This document shows positions 1-9,835 of a stretch of DNA of 64,000 nucleotides, piece after piece (within the stretch, counting starts at the first letter, position 1; every line of letters begins with the position of its first letter). The stretch is from Rhizobium albus. Lineage in GTDB: Bacteria; Pseudomonadota; Alphaproteobacteria; Rhizobiales; Rhizobiaceae. The notes beneath the pieces were generated by a model. That model was not told where the DNA came from, did not search any database, and saw nothing but the letters and a program-made list of their open reading frames with translations. Position numbers and translations under genes: made by a program. The DNA is taken from the NCBI GenBank assembly GCA_030160035.1, contig BSNO01000004.1:682001-746000 (forward strand), given 5' to 3'.

Positions 1-321
1 GGAACGATGATCTTCGTCGGCGGCCAGATCGGCTGGACGGCCGAGCAGGTCTTCGAAACGGACGACTTCGTGGGCCAGTGCGAGCAGGCGTTGAAGAACA
101 TCCGCGCGGTGCTGGAAGAAGGTGGCGCCGGTCCCGAACACCTCGTGCGACTTACTTGGTTCGTCACCGACAAGCAGGAATACCTCGCCGGCTTGAAGGA
201 CCTCGGCCGCGTCTATCGCGACGTCATGGGGCGCAATTTCCCGGCCATGACGATGGTGCAGGTCACGGCGCTCGTCGAAGATCGGGCCAAGGTCGAGATC
301 GAAGCGACTGCCGTTCTCTGA
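1..321 (+). CDS. RidA/YjgF-YER057c/UK114 family protein (5' truncated)
   Basis: Small RidA-fold protein of the kind that removes reactive enamine/imine intermediates; some paralogues act in other catabolic steps, so the substrate is not assigned. The visible part has the family pattern FVGGQIGW near the start, LVRLTWFVTDK in the middle and the C-terminal KVEIEATAV. An ATG lies at position 7, but codons GGA ACG precede it in frame. Family members have about 20 further N-terminal residues before this GTMIFVGGQ segment, so the true start is outside the window. The gene converges on accA, with a hairpin between them. Confidence 0.85.
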   Translation, partial: GTMIFVGGQIGWTAEQVFETDDFVGQCEQALKNIRAVLEEGGAGPEHLVRLTWFVTDKQEYLAGLKDLGRVYRDVMGRNFPAMTMVQVTALVEDRAKVEIEATAVL

Positions 322-364
322 AGCGGTCTTCTAAAGGCGACGTCCGGACGTTCGGAAACTGTAG

Positions 365-387
365 GGCCGTCAGTGTTGCTGACGGCC
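365..387. terminator. Bidirectional terminator-like hairpin between ridA-like gene and accA
   Basis: A perfect 9-bp inverted repeat (GGCCGTCAG / CTGACGGCC) with a 5-nt loop lies in the convergent gap. The accA stop codon (370-372 on the minus strand) sits inside one arm. Neither side has a clean U-tract, so this is a terminator-like structure and not a textbook intrinsic terminator. Confidence 0.5.
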
Positions 388-1326
388 GATCGCCAGGTAT
401 TTCTCGCGGCGATCCTTGACCAACGCGGCGCCGTCAAGCGCCGAAAGATCTTGCAATGCATCCGCGATCACGCTGCCAGTAGCAGCCATCGCCTGTGCCG
501 GCTCGCGATGCGCGCCGCCGACAGGCTCGGGAATGATTCCGTCGATGATGCCGAGGTCCTTCAGGTCTTCGGCCGTGATGCGCATGCTCGTCGCGGCATC
601 CTTGGCTTTGGTCGAGTCACGCCACAGGATCGAGGCCGCGCCTTCCGGCGAAATCACGCTGTAGATGGAGTGCTCGAGCATATAGACGCGGTTGCCCGTG
701 GCGATCGCGATCGCGCCGCCCGAGCCGCCTTCGCCGATGATGACCGAGATGATCGGTACCTTTACCTTGAGGCACATTTCGGTGGAGCGCGCGATGGCTT
801 CCGCCTGGCCGCGCTCTTCGGCACCAACGCCCGGATAGGCGCCTGCGGTATCGATCAGCGTCACGATCGGCATGCCGAAACGGTCCGCCATTTCCATGAC
901 GCGGATCGCCTTGCGGTAGCCTTCAGGCTTGGCGCTGCCGAAATTGTGCCGGATGCGGGATTTGGTGTCGTGGCCCTTTTCCTGGCCGATCAGCGCGACG
1001 GGCGTACCACGAAAACGGGCGAGGCCGGCCTGAATTGCCGCGTCCTCGGAGAACTTGCGGTCACCGGCAAGCGGCGTGAACTCGGTGAAGAGCGTTTTCG
1101 CGTAATCGAGGAAATGCGGCCGGGCGGGATGACGCGCGACCTGCGTCTTCTGCCATGGCGTCAGCTTCGCGTAGATGTCGGCCATCGCATCGCGAGCGCG
1201 CGCCTCGAGCCGTGCGATCTCATCGGCCGTATCGACACTCTCGTCCTCTTCGCCCAGTTTCTTCAGCTCGTGGATCTTGCCCTCGAGATCGGAGATCGGC
1301 TTTTCGAATTCGAGATAATTATGCAT
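370..1326 (-). CDS. accA: Acetyl-CoA carboxylase carboxyltransferase subunit alpha
   Basis: Alpha subunit of the carboxyltransferase of acetyl-CoA carboxylase. With AccD it moves the carboxyl group from biotin on AccB to acetyl-CoA, giving malonyl-CoA for fatty-acid synthesis in the cytoplasm. The 318-residue length matches the family. The N-terminal helical region ([17 protein letters not shown]) is followed by the crotonase-fold core with [17 protein letters not shown] and the oxyanion-hole segment [11 protein letters not shown]. It lies downstream of xerD on the same strand with an 86-bp gap, an arrangement common in rhizobia. Confidence 0.97.
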   Translation of the reverse strand: MHNYLEFEKPISDLEGKIHELKKLGEEDESVDTADEIARLEARARDAMADIYAKLTPWQKTQVARHPARPHFLDYAKTLFTEFTPLAGDRKFSEDAAIQAGLARFRGTPVALIGQEKGHDTKSRIRHNFGSAKPEGYRKAIRVMEMADRFGMPIVTLIDTAGAYPGVGAEERGQAEAIARSTEMCLKVKVPIISVIIGEGGSGGAIAIATGNRVYMLEHSIYSVISPEGAASILWRDSTKAKDAATSMRITAEDLKDLGIIDGIIPEPVGGAHREPAQAMAATGSVIADALQDLSALDGAALVKDRREKYLAIGRQQH

Positions 1327-1412
1327 GGGCCCGGTCGGTTATCTGATGGCGACGGCCGACACCTGCGTGAAGATCGTGTCGGTAAGGCGGCACGCGGCTG
1401 ACGGCCGCGCTT

Positions 1413-2393
1413 TCAGGCGTTCTCTTCCTGTTTTTTTCCGCGCTTTGCAAGGGGGTGGTGGTCCTGCACAAGCCGGTGCAGCCGCTCTTCCAGCACGTGG
1501 GTGTAGATCTGCGTGGTGGAGATGTCGGCATGGCCGAGCAGTTCCTGCACGACGCGAAGATCCGCGCCATTGGCAAGCAGATGGCTGGCAAAGGCGTGCC
1601 GCAGCACGTGCGGCGAGACGAGGGCGGTATCGAGCCCGGCCCGGCCCGCAAGCGCCTTCAAGTCGCGGGCGAACACCTGCCGCGCAAGATAGCCGCTCTC
1701 GGAATCGGCAGGAAACAGCCAGCGCTCGTCCGGTGCGCCGCCGATTCGGGCTTCGTCGACCTGCGTGGCTTGAAGGGCTGCCCGATAACGCTCGGCTGCG
1801 CGCTGCGCCCGGCCTGTCAGCGGCACGAGGCGCTCCTTTTTGCCCTTGCCGCGGATCACCAGCATGTCGCTGCGCGTCGCCACGACGCTCGCCGGCAGAG
1901 CGACCAACTCGCTCACGCGCATGCCGGTGGCGTACAGCAGTTCCAGAAGCGCCAGGAGGCGCAACCGCCGGCAGGTCTCGAATGGCGTGAGGCCCGCTTC
2001 ACCCGCTTCCGTCTCCGCCTGTTCGATCAACCGGTCCACATCGGCCATCGACATCGTCTTCGGCAGGCTCACGGACTTCGCGGGGGACTGGAGGTTCGCC
2101 GTCGGGTCGTCGGTGCGGACGCCTTCGGAATAGAGGAACCCGTAAAATTGCCGAAGCGTCGACAGCCGTCGTGCCTGGGACGCTGGCGCAAAGCCGCGGC
2201 GGTGAATGTCGGAGAGATAGGCATCGAGATCCGTGCCGCTCGCAGTAGTCAGCGAGGAGTTGTGGTCGCGCAGGAACGCGAATGCATCGTCCAGATCGCG
2301 TGCATAGGATGTCAGCGTGTTGTCGGCAGCCCCGCGCTCCACCCCCATCATTTCGATGAAGGCCTCCAGATGGGCCGCGCTGAGATCAGCCAT
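1413..2393 (-). CDS. xerD: Site-specific tyrosine recombinase XerD
   Basis: XerD acts with XerC at the chromosomal dif site to resolve chromosome dimers at division. The 326-residue protein has the N-terminal SAM-like core-binding domain (about residues 1-95) and the catalytic domain with the pentad visible: Arg in [16 protein letters not shown] (HxxR), and [15 protein letters not shown] with the second His and nucleophilic Tyr. The ATG at 2393 has a GGAGG four bases upstream. It could in principle be another Xer-type integrase, but the conserved location next to accA and aroK argues for the housekeeping enzyme. Confidence 0.93.
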   Translation of the reverse strand: MADLSAAHLEAFIEMMGVERGAADNTLTSYARDLDDAFAFLRDHNSSLTTASGTDLDAYLSDIHRRGFAPASQARRLSTLRQFYGFLYSEGVRTDDPTANLQSPAKSVSLPKTMSMADVDRLIEQAETEAGEAGLTPFETCRRLRLLALLELLYATGMRVSELVALPASVVATRSDMLVIRGKGKKERLVPLTGRAQRAAERYRAALQATQVDEARIGGAPDERWLFPADSESGYLARQVFARDLKALAGRAGLDTALVSPHVLRHAFASHLLANGADLRVVQELLGHADISTTQIYTHVLEERLHRLVQDHHPLAKRGKKQEENA

Positions 2394-2444
2394 GGATCCT
2401 CCAAAGGCGGGTGGTGATCTGCGAAAAGAGGAAGGCGGCCCGGA

Positions 2445-2642
2445 TCAGTCCGAGCGTCCGATGGTCGGAGCCGTGTCGCCGGTGGTCGCCCCGCCGGGCT
2501 GCTGGTTGATCCGTTCTGTCGGAACCCTAACGGTGATCTCGCGCGGAGTCGGCTCCACGAAGAGCACGAGCGCCAGCATCGCGCCATAGACGAGACCGAC
2601 GACGACGCCGCAGAACACCAGAAATCGAATGAGCGAGGGCAT
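2445..2642 (-). CDS. Small single-pass membrane protein of unknown function
   Basis: A 65-residue protein with one hydrophobic segment (about residues 5-29, FLVFCGVVVGLVYGAMLALV) and a polar, Pro/Thr/Gly-rich tail. I do not recognise a domain. It lies 52 bp upstream of xerD on the same strand and starts 136 bp from the divergent aroK start. Small proteins with this layout are commonly present at this position in rhizobia, which supports it as a real gene. No function is proposed. Confidence 0.6.
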   Translation of the reverse strand: MPSLIRFLVFCGVVVGLVYGAMLALVLFVEPTPREITVRVPTERINQQPGGATTGDTAPTIGRSD

Positions 2643-2777
2643 CGGTTGCAGTCCACTGTTTCAGTGCCCTTTATGGGCGACCGTCCGATTCGAAGCAAGC
2701 GCATGGCGTTGCCCGGCGGCAGGCGAGCCTTGACGGTCCGGACCCATTTCGCGATAGGAGGTGCCGTAACCTCAACG

Positions 2778-3380
2778 ATGGGACCTGCGATGACGGCGGT
2801 AAGCGACGTGAGCCGGCAAGATCTCCGCCGCGTTGCGCGCGAAGCCTTCGGCGCGCGCAATATCGTCTTCGTCGGCTTGATGGGTGCGGGCAAGTCCGTC
2901 ATCGGCAAGATGGTTGCCACCGCGCTCGAATTGCCCTTCGTCGATTCCGATGCCGAGATCGAGCGGGTCTCCCAGATGACCATCGCCGAACTCTTTGATC
3001 TTTACGGCGAAACGGAATTCCGGGCGCTCGAGGCGCGCGTGATCGAGCGACTGCTGAAATCGGGTCCCCGCGTATTGTCCACCGGCGGCGGCGCCTTCAT
3101 CAACGAGAAATCGCGCGCCCTGATCAAGGAAGAGGCAGTGTCGATCTGGCTGAAGGCGGATCTGGACGTTCTTTGGGAGCGGGTGAAGAAGCGCGATACG
3201 CGTCCGCTGCTCAAGACCGCCGAGCCGGAGCAGACGCTAAAGGCCTTGATGGAAAAGCGCTATCCGATCTATGCGGAAGCCGATATCACCATCAATTCCC
3301 GCAATGTGCGCAAGGAAGTGATCGTCGAGGAAACAATCGCCGCCCTTGCTGCCCGCGCCGGAGAGGCAGCGATTTCATGA
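2778..3380 (+). CDS. aroK: Shikimate kinase
   Basis: Phosphorylates shikimate at the 3-hydroxyl using ATP, the fifth step of the chorismate pathway. The NMP-kinase fold is clear: Walker A GLMGAGKS, the shikimate-binding DSDAEIE and STGGGAF segments, and RDTRPLL in the lid region. The frame is open upstream to 2646, but the ATG at 2778 is chosen because homologues begin shortly before the REAFGARNIVFVG segment and an AGGAGGT lies at 2756-2762. A second ATG at 2790 is possible. The stop overlaps the aroB start (ATGA), so the two genes are translationally coupled. Confidence 0.94.
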   Translation: MGPAMTAVSDVSRQDLRRVAREAFGARNIVFVGLMGAGKSVIGKMVATALELPFVDSDAEIERVSQMTIAELFDLYGETEFRALEARVIERLLKSGPRVLSTGGGAFINEKSRALIKEEAVSIWLKADLDVLWERVKKRDTRPLLKTAEPEQTLKALMEKRYPIYAEADITINSRNVRKEVIVEETIAALAARAGEAAIS

Positions 3381-4513
3381 ACATGCAGCAGGTCGAAGCC
3401 GGTGCCGGTCGGCGCGTCCAGGTTCCCCTTTGGGATCGGGCCTATGAGATCGTCATCGAACCCGGAGCGTTGCGCAACGCCGGCGCACTGATCGCCAGGC
3501 GTCTGCCCAAGTCCCGTGTGGCGATCGTCACCGATGCGACGGTCGCCGGCTTCCATCTCGGCTCGCTCCATGCCGCATTGGACGAAGCCGGGATCGGCCA
3601 TGAGACGATCACGCTGCCAGCGGGTGAGAAGACCAAAAGCTTTGCGCATCTCATCGACGTGGTCGACGCCGTGCTCGCCGCAAGGCTCGAGCGAGGCGAC
3701 GCGATCGTTGCTCTCGGCGGCGGCGTCATCGGGGATCTCGCCGGTTTCGCAGCCGGCATCGTGCGCCGGGGCATGCACTTCATCCAGATTCCGACCTCGC
3801 TGCTTGCGCAGGTGGACAGCTCCGTCGGCGGCAAGACGGGGATCAATTCGCCCCATGGCAAGAATCTGGTCGGCGTCTTCCATCAGCCGTCCCTCGTCAT
3901 CGCCGATACGGCCGTGCTCGACACGCTATCGCCGCGCGAATTTCGCGCAGGCTACGCCGAGGTCGCGAAATACGGGCTGATCGACAAGCCCGACTTCTTC
4001 GCCTGGCTGGAAAAGAACTGGCAGCGTGTCTTCGATGGCGGACCGGAGCGCGTCGAGGCGATCGCGGTCAGCTGCGAAGCCAAAGCAGAGGTGGTGGTCG
4101 CCGATGAGCGCGAGAGCGGCCGTCGCGCGCTGCTCAATCTCGGCCACACATTCGGCCACGCGCTGGAAGCCGCGACCGAGTACGATGGTTCGCGCTTGGT
4201 GCATGGCGAGGGTGTCGCGATCGGCATGGTTCTGGCGCACGAGTTTTCGAACCGCATGAACCTCGCCAGCGCCGATGATGCCGCCCGCGTCGCAGCGCAT
4301 CTCAGGCAGGTCGGGCTGCCGACAGGCCTTTCAGATATCCCGGGTGGCCTGCCGCCTGCCGAACGCCTTCTCGACCTGATGGGGCAGGACAAGAAGGTCG
4401 TTCGCGGCCGCCTCACCTTCATCCTGACGCGTGGGATCGGCCACTCCTTCATCGCCGATGACGTTCCCCCGGCGGAAGTTCACGCATTCCTCAAGGAGAA
4501 GCTGGCGCAATGA
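3377..4513 (+). CDS. aroB: 3-dehydroquinate synthase
   Basis: Converts DAHP to 3-dehydroquinate, the second step of the shikimate pathway, using NAD and a divalent metal. The 378-residue protein shows the nucleotide-binding GGGVIGDLAGFAAG, the PTSLLAQVDSSVGGKTGIN signature, and metal-ligand segments around NLGHTFGHALE and VHGEGVAIGM. The ATG at 3377 overlaps the aroK stop by four bases, and its own stop overlaps the start of the next gene in the same way. The three genes therefore form a tight operon. Confidence 0.96.
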   Translation: MNMQQVEAGAGRRVQVPLWDRAYEIVIEPGALRNAGALIARRLPKSRVAIVTDATVAGFHLGSLHAALDEAGIGHETITLPAGEKTKSFAHLIDVVDAVLAARLERGDAIVALGGGVIGDLAGFAAGIVRRGMHFIQIPTSLLAQVDSSVGGKTGINSPHGKNLVGVFHQPSLVIADTAVLDTLSPREFRAGYAEVAKYGLIDKPDFFAWLEKNWQRVFDGGPERVEAIAVSCEAKAEVVVADERESGRRALLNLGHTFGHALEAATEYDGSRLVHGEGVAIGMVLAHEFSNRMNLASADDAARVAAHLRQVGLPTGLSDIPGGLPPAERLLDLMGQDKKVVRGRLTFILTRGIGHSFIADDVPPAEVHAFLKEKLAQ

Positions 4514-5811
4514 CAGCAGATGCCTTCGCAAGCTTCATCTCGGACTATTGGCTGACCGCGCTCGCAATTTTCTGCCTGATCGGGGCTTCCGCGTTCTTTT
4601 CGGGATCGGAAACGGCGCTTACGGCTGCCTCCCGCTCGCGCATGCATACGATGGAGAGCAATGGCGATCCGCGCGCGGGCGTCGTCGGCAGGTTGATCGA
4701 TCGCCGCGACAGGCTGATCGGCGCGCTGCTGATCGGCAACAACCTGGTCAACATTCTTGCCTCGTCCCTGGCAACAAGCCTGCTGCTCGGCATTTTCGGT
4801 GATTCAGGCGTGGCCGTCGCGACCATCGCGATGACGGTCCTGCTCGTGATCTTTGCGGAAGTGTTGCCGAAGAGCTGGGCGATCTCGGGTCCTGACCGCT
4901 TTGCACTCGCCGTCTCATCGCCGATCAGCGTCTTCGTCAAGATCGTCGGGCCGCTGTCGTCGGTGGTCAACTGGATCGTGCGCAAGATACTCGGCCTCTT
5001 CGGTGTGACGCTGTCGGCCGAGACGTCGATGCTGTCGGCACACGAAGAACTGCGTGGCACGGTCGATCTGCTGCACCGTGAGGGCTCGGTCGTGAAGGCC
5101 GATCGCGATCGGCTGGGCGGCGTTCTCGATCTCGACGAGCTCGAAGTCTCCGACATCATGGTGCACCGCACCAGCATGCGGATGGTCAGTGCAGACGATG
5201 CGCCGGAGGTGGTGGTGCGCACCATCCTCGACAGCCCGCATACGCGTATGCCGGTTTGGCGTGGCCAGACGGACAACATCATTGGCGTCGTCCATGCGAA
5301 GGACCTGCTGCGTGCGCTCGCCGATGTCGGCAACGACCCGGCGCGGATCGACATCGCCAAGATCGCCCAGAAGCCGTGGTTCGTCCCCGACACGACCAAC
5401 CTCAAGGATCAGCTGAACGCGTTCCTGCGCCGCAAGACGCATTTCGCCATCGTCGTCGACGAATACGGCGAAGTCGAAGGCCTCGTGACGCTCGAGGATA
5501 TCCTGGAGGAAATCGTCGGCGAGATCGCCGATGAGCACGATATCGACATGCAGGGCGTGCGCCAGGAGGCCGACGGCTCCGTCGTTGTGGATGGCCAGGT
5601 GCCGATCCGCGACCTCAACCGCGCGCTGGACTGGAACCTTCCGGATGAAGAGGCGACGACGATTGCCGGCCTCGTGATCCACGAAAGCCAGATCATTCCG
5701 GACGAGCGCCAGGCCTTCACGTTCCACGGCAAGCGCTTCACCGTGATGAAGCGCGAGAAGAACCGCATCACGCGGCTTCGGATCAAGCCGCTGGAAGACG
5801 TGGTCGGCTGA
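4510..5811 (+). CDS. CNNM/CBS-domain membrane protein (HlyC/CorC family)
   Basis: 433 residues. An N-terminal CNNM (DUF21) transmembrane domain (about 1-190, with SASAFFSGSETALTAASRSR near the start) is followed by paired CBS domains (about 205-340, ending in VVDEYGEVEGLVTLEDILEEIVGEI) and a C-terminal CorC_HlyC domain. Related proteins are linked to magnesium or cobalt efflux; older names such as hemolysin are misleading. The start overlaps the aroB stop (ATGA), and aroK-aroB-CNNM coupling is usual in Rhizobiales. The transported ion cannot be told from sequence. Confidence 0.9.
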   Translation: MTADAFASFISDYWLTALAIFCLIGASAFFSGSETALTAASRSRMHTMESNGDPRAGVVGRLIDRRDRLIGALLIGNNLVNILASSLATSLLLGIFGDSGVAVATIAMTVLLVIFAEVLPKSWAISGPDRFALAVSSPISVFVKIVGPLSSVVNWIVRKILGLFGVTLSAETSMLSAHEELRGTVDLLHREGSVVKADRDRLGGVLDLDELEVSDIMVHRTSMRMVSADDAPEVVVRTILDSPHTRMPVWRGQTDNIIGVVHAKDLLRALADVGNDPARIDIAKIAQKPWFVPDTTNLKDQLNAFLRRKTHFAIVVDEYGEVEGLVTLEDILEEIVGEIADEHDIDMQGVRQEADGSVVVDGQVPIRDLNRALDWNLPDEEATTIAGLVIHESQIIPDERQAFTFHGKRFTVMKREKNRITRLRIKPLEDVVG

Positions 5812-5817
5812 CGCGCC

Positions 5818-6096
5818 TTACCAGCGGGTCGTTTCGCCGGGAGCAGCGGGCTCGAGCGCCAGTGCATGGATGCCCGCTTCGATTTCCGGCGCGAGAAGCT
5901 CGTTCAATGCGCGGTGCCGCTCGATCCGCGATTTTCCCGCAAAGGCCGGCGCGACGATCCGCACGCGAAAATGGGTCTCGCCCGTGCCATCGAACTCGCG
6001 GTGGCCCGCATGCAGATGGCTTTCGTTGATGACTGCCAGCCGCTCCGGCTGAAACGCGTCCCTGAGCTTGCGCTCGATCGTTTCTTCCATGCTCAT
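5818..6096 (-). CDS. BolA family protein
   Basis: A 92-residue BolA-fold protein, a family that partners with monothiol glutaredoxins in Fe-S cluster trafficking and iron sensing. Visible family features are the N-terminal ERKLRDAFQPERLAVINES, the H-AGH motif (SHLHAGHREF), and SRIERHRALNELLAPE in the C-terminal helix. It converges on the CNNM gene with only 6 bp between the stops and diverges from the J-protein gene downstream. Cell-shape roles known from E. coli BolA should not be assumed for this paralogue. Confidence 0.9.
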   Translation of the reverse strand: MSMEETIERKLRDAFQPERLAVINESHLHAGHREFDGTGETHFRVRIVAPAFAGKSRIERHRALNELLAPEIEAGIHALALEPAAPGETTRW

Positions 6097-6209
6097 GGTG
6101 GCCCTCGTTCAGCTTTCGTTGCAGCAGGTGATGCGCTGCCGCATAGGGAGCCACATCGCCAATTGTCAATCCTTGTTCGCGCCCCTGGGGCGCCCCATAA
6201 TGTCAGACG

Positions 6210-6836
6210 ATGAAACTGGATTCGAAATATTTTGACCGCATCAGGGTCAAGGGCAAGGCGAGGGCTCGTCCCGAGCCGACCACGCCTGTCTGCCAATGGG
6301 ACGGATGCAACGAAAAAGGCACCCACCGCGCGCCCGTCGGACGCGAGGCGGAGGGGCAATATTTCATGTTCTGCGTCGACCATGTGCGGCAGTACAACAA
6401 GGGCTACAATTATTTCTCCGGCCTCTCCGACACCGAGATCGCGCGCTACCAGAAAGAAGCGCTGACCGGCCACCGCCCGACCTGGACGGTCGGCGTCAAC
6501 AAGGCGGCCAAGGCAAGCCCGCAGCAAAGCCAGGCGCGCTCCGGCAGTGCGGCCTCGCAGGCGCGCATGCGCGATCCCTTCGCCTTTTTCGGCGAGGCGC
6601 GGACGCGCGCGCGTCGCGGAGAACCGCGCCAGCGCAAGCTGAAGACGCTCGAGACCAAGGCGTTCGAGACGCTGGGGCTCGATGGCTCCGCCGGCTCCGA
6701 TGATATCAAGACGCGCTACAAGGCGCTCGTGAAGAAGCATCACCCCGATGCCAATGGCGGCGATCGATCGTCGGAAGAGCGATTTCGCGCCGTGGTGCAG
6801 GCCTATCAATTGTTAAAGCAGTCTGGTTTCTGTTAG
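6210..6836 (+). CDS. J-domain protein with N-terminal Cys/His motif
   Basis: A 208-residue co-chaperone candidate. The C-terminal J domain (about 150-208) carries the HPD motif at residues 178-180 that stimulates DnaK ATPase. It lacks the Gly/Phe region, DnaJ zinc fingers and C-terminal substrate domains of DnaJ itself. The N-terminal half has Cys28, Cys33, Cys55 and His58 in a C-x4-C...C-x2-H pattern, which looks like a small metal site; that part is inference. It lies between bolA and cobS, as in other rhizobia. Partner and substrate are unknown. Confidence 0.88.
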   Translation: MKLDSKYFDRIRVKGKARARPEPTTPVCQWDGCNEKGTHRAPVGREAEGQYFMFCVDHVRQYNKGYNYFSGLSDTEIARYQKEALTGHRPTWTVGVNKAAKASPQQSQARSGSAASQARMRDPFAFFGEARTRARRGEPRQRKLKTLETKAFETLGLDGSAGSDDIKTRYKALVKKHHPDANGGDRSSEERFRAVVQAYQLLKQSGFC

Positions 6837-6910
6837 AGCCAATTAAGTCGACGGGACATCGCGCCTCCCGCGGCACCCTCTCAAAAAGAAGCCGCCGCCA
6901 GGCGGATGAC

Positions 6911-7909
6911 ATGATGAACAAGATCGACATTGCCATTGAGAACCTTCCCGACACGACGGTGTCGGTCCGCGAAACCTTCGGCATCGATAGCGATATGGAT
7001 GTGCCGGCCTATTCCGCCGTGGACGCCTATGTGCCGGAACTCGATCCGGACTATCTCTTCGACCGCGAAACGACGCTCGCGATCCTGGCTGGTTTTGCGC
7101 ACAATCGTCGCGTTATGGTGTCGGGCTACCACGGTACCGGCAAGTCGACCCATATCGAGCAGGTCGCCGCGCGGCTGAGATGGCCCTGCGTGCGCGTCAA
7201 CCTCGACAGCCATGTCAGCCGCATCGACCTTGTCGGCAAGGATGCGATCGTCATCAAGGACGGTCTGCAGATCACCGAATTCAAGGACGGCATCCTGCCC
7301 TGGGCCTACCAGCACAACGTCGCGCTCGTCTTCGACGAGTATGACGCCGGCCGCCCGGACGTGATGTTCGTGATCCAGCGCGTGCTGGAATCCTCCGGCC
7401 GCCTGACGCTGCTCGACCAGAGCCGCGTCATCAGGCCGCACCCCGCATTCCGCCTCTTCGCCACGGCAAACACCGTCGGTCTCGGCGACACGACCGGTCT
7501 CTATCATGGCACCCAGCAGATCAACCAGGCGCAGATGGACCGCTGGTCCATCGTGACGACGCTGAACTACCTGCCGCACGACAACGAAGTCGGCATCGTG
7601 CTCGCCAAGGTTAAGAGCTTCGATACGGAGAAGGGCCGCGACACGGTTTCGCGCATGGTGCGCCTGGCTGACATGACGCGCTCGGCCTTCATGAACGGCG
7701 ATCTGTCGACCGTCATGAGCCCACGCACGGTCATCACCTGGGCCGAGAATGCGCGCATCTTCGGCGACATCTCCTTTGCCTTCCGCGTCACCTTCCTCAA
7801 CAAGTGCGACGAACTGGAGCGCACGCTGGTGGCTGAGCAGTATCAGCGCGCCTTCGGCGAGGAACTGAAGGAAAGCGCCGCCAACATCGTTCTGGATGCC
7901 CGTAACTGA
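6911..7909 (+). CDS. cobS: Cobaltochelatase AAA+ subunit CobS
   Basis: ATPase subunit of the aerobic cobaltochelatase. With CobT it forms the chaperone-like complex that helps CobN insert cobalt into hydrogenobyrinic acid a,c-diamide during cobalamin synthesis. The 332-residue protein has Walker A GYHGTGKS (residues 72-79) and Walker B VFDEYD (about 140-145), plus the sensor-like [18 protein letters not shown]. An ATG follows directly after the first one (6914), so the start is uncertain by one codon. cobT follows 15 bp downstream. cobN is not in the window. Confidence 0.96.
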   Translation: MMNKIDIAIENLPDTTVSVRETFGIDSDMDVPAYSAVDAYVPELDPDYLFDRETTLAILAGFAHNRRVMVSGYHGTGKSTHIEQVAARLRWPCVRVNLDSHVSRIDLVGKDAIVIKDGLQITEFKDGILPWAYQHNVALVFDEYDAGRPDVMFVIQRVLESSGRLTLLDQSRVIRPHPAFRLFATANTVGLGDTTGLYHGTQQINQAQMDRWSIVTTLNYLPHDNEVGIVLAKVKSFDTEKGRDTVSRMVRLADMTRSAFMNGDLSTVMSPRTVITWAENARIFGDISFAFRVTFLNKCDELERTLVAEQYQRAFGEELKESAANIVLDARN

Positions 7910-7924
7910 AAGCGCTGAACGAGC

Positions 7925-9835
7925 ATGGCAGGACGCGGCGATAATTCGAAGGGAAAGCCTGGCGGCCCGGTCGACACCGAGCCGTTCAAGCGCGCGCTTG
8001 CCGGCTGCATTCGCTCGATTGCCGGCGACCACGAGCTCGAGGTCGTCTATGCCAATGAACGCCCCGGCCTGGCAGGCGAGCGTGCCCGCCTTCCCGACCT
8101 GCCGAAGCGTCCGACCCTCCACGATCTTGCGGTGACCCGCGGCATCGGCGACTCCATGGCATTGCGCAAGGCATGTCATGACAGCCGGGTTCATTCGAGC
8201 ATGGCACCTGCCGGTTCCGATGCCCGTGCCATTTACGATGCGGTGGAACAGGCGCGTGTGGAAGCGATCGGCACGAGGCGCATGTCCGGTGTCGGCGACA
8301 ACATCGCCTCCATGCTCTCCGACAAATACGCCAAGGCGAACTACAAGGGCATCACCAACCAGGAAGATGCGCCGCTCGAAGAGGCCGTTGCGCTGCTCGT
8401 GCGCGAGCGCCTGACGGGCCGAGCCGTGCCGGAATCGGCCGGCAAGGTCGTCGACCTCTGGCGCAGCTGGATCGAGGACAAGGCGGCAGGCGACCTCGAC
8501 AATCTCGTGAATGCCGTCGACGACCAGCAGGCTTTCGCCCGCGCCATGCGCAACATGCTCGCCTCCATGGAGATGGCCGAGGATTACGGCGAGGACGAAG
8601 ACCAGGAAAGCGAAGACAACGAGGACGACAACGAAGAACAGCCGCGCTCTAATGAGGACAAGGAGGACAGCGCCGACGAGGCTGCAGGCTCCGACAGCGC
8701 GCCTTCGGAAGACAATGACAGCGCCGAAGACCAGTCCGAGCAGGGCGAGATGGACGGCGCGGAAGTCTCCGAGCAGGACTTCGACGAGGACATGGATGAG
8801 GAGGCGGATTCGCCCGGCGAAACCCGTCGGCCGAACTTGCCGCTGTCCGACATCAACGAGAAGGTCGACTACCGCGTCTTCACCGAAGCCTTCGACGAGG
8901 AAGTGGCATCCTCCGATCTCTGCGACGAGGCCGAACTCGATCGGCTCCGCGCCTTCCTCGACAAGCAGCTGGCCCATCTGCAGGGCGTCGTCGGACGCCT
9001 GGCCAACCGTTTGCAGCGCCGCCTGATGGCGCAGCAGAACCGCGCTTGGGATTTCGACCTGGAAGAGGGCTACCTCGATCCGGCACGCCTGTCGCGACTG
9101 ATCATGGATCCGATGCAGCCGCTCTCCTTCAAGATGGAGCGCGACACGAATTTCCGCGATACTGTGGTGACGCTGCTGATCGACAATTCCGGCTCGATGC
9201 GCGGCCGCCCGATCACGGTTGCCGCCACCTGCGCCGACATACTGGCGCGTACGCTCGAGCGCTGCGGCGTGAAGGTCGAGATCCTCGGCTTCACCACCAA
9301 GGCCTGGAAAGGCGGGCAGGCGCGCGAGAAGTGGCTTGCGGACGGCAAGCCGACAAGCCCCGGCCGCCTCAACGATCTTCGCCATATCATTTACAAATCC
9401 GCCGACGCTCCATGGCGCCGGGCGCGCCGCAACCTCGGCCTGATGATGCGTGAAGGCCTGCTCAAGGAAAACATCGACGGCGAGGCGCTGATCTGGGCGC
9501 ACAATCGCCTGCTTGGCCGGCCTGAGCAGCGCCGCATCCTGATGATGATCTCGGACGGCGCGCCGGTCGACGATTCCACGCTTTCGGTCAATCCGGGCAA
9601 CTATCTGGAGCGCCATCTGCGCGCCGTGATCGAGGAGATCGAGACTCGTTCGCCGGTCGAGCTTCTCGCCATCGGCATCGGCCATGACGTCACGCGCTAC
9701 TATCGCCGCGCCGTCACGATCATCGATGCCGAGGAACTGGCAGGCGCCATGACCGAGCAGCTCGCAAGCCTGTTCGAAGAAGAGCAGGGGCCCTCCGCAG
9801 GGAGGCGCGGCCCGGCGATGCGCAGGGCCGGTTGA
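7925..9835 (+). CDS. cobT: Cobaltochelatase subunit CobT
   Basis: Partner of CobS in the aerobic cobaltochelatase. The 636-residue protein has an N-terminal CobT domain (about 1-215), a strongly acidic Asp/Glu/Ser linker (about 218-302), and a C-terminal von Willebrand A domain with the MIDAS sequence [11 protein letters not shown] (about 417-427). The acidic linker biases base composition and opens long false frames on the other strands. It starts 15 bp after cobS, and its stop overlaps the TTG of the next gene, so the three may be cotranscribed. Confidence 0.96.
   Translation: MAGRGDNSKGKPGGPVDTEPFKRALAGCIRSIAGDHELEVVYANERPGLAGERARLPDLPKRPTLHDLAVTRGIGDSMALRKACHDSRVHSSMAPAGSDARAIYDAVEQARVEAIGTRRMSGVGDNIASMLSDKYAKANYKGITNQEDAPLEEAVALLVRERLTGRAVPESAGKVVDLWRSWIEDKAAGDLDNLVNAVDDQQAFARAMRNMLASMEMAEDYGEDEDQESEDNEDDNEEQPRSNEDKEDSADEAAGSDSAPSEDNDSAEDQSEQGEMDGAEVSEQDFDEDMDEEADSPGETRRPNLPLSDINEKVDYRVFTEAFDEEVASSDLCDEAELDRLRAFLDKQLAHLQGVVGRLANRLQRRLMAQQNRAWDFDLEEGYLDPARLSRLIMDPMQPLSFKMERDTNFRDTVVTLLIDNSGSMRGRPITVAATCADILARTLERCGVKVEILGFTTKAWKGGQAREKWLADGKPTSPGRLNDLRHIIYKSADAPWRRARRNLGLMMREGLLKENIDGEALIWAHNRLLGRPEQRRILMMISDGAPVDDSTLSVNPGNYLERHLRAVIEEIETRSPVELLAIGIGHDVTRYYRRAVTIIDAEELAGAMTEQLASLFEEEQGPSAGRRGPAMRRAG

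Noticed and set aside
1413-2393. xerD as a mobile-element integrase
   Set aside because: Conserved housekeeping location and full Xer pentad; no att repeats or tRNA next to it.
6881-9685. A 934-codon frame opposite cobS-cobT
   Set aside because: Shadow frame created by the codon bias and acidic repeats of cobT. No domain, and it would require one gene across two well-known ones.
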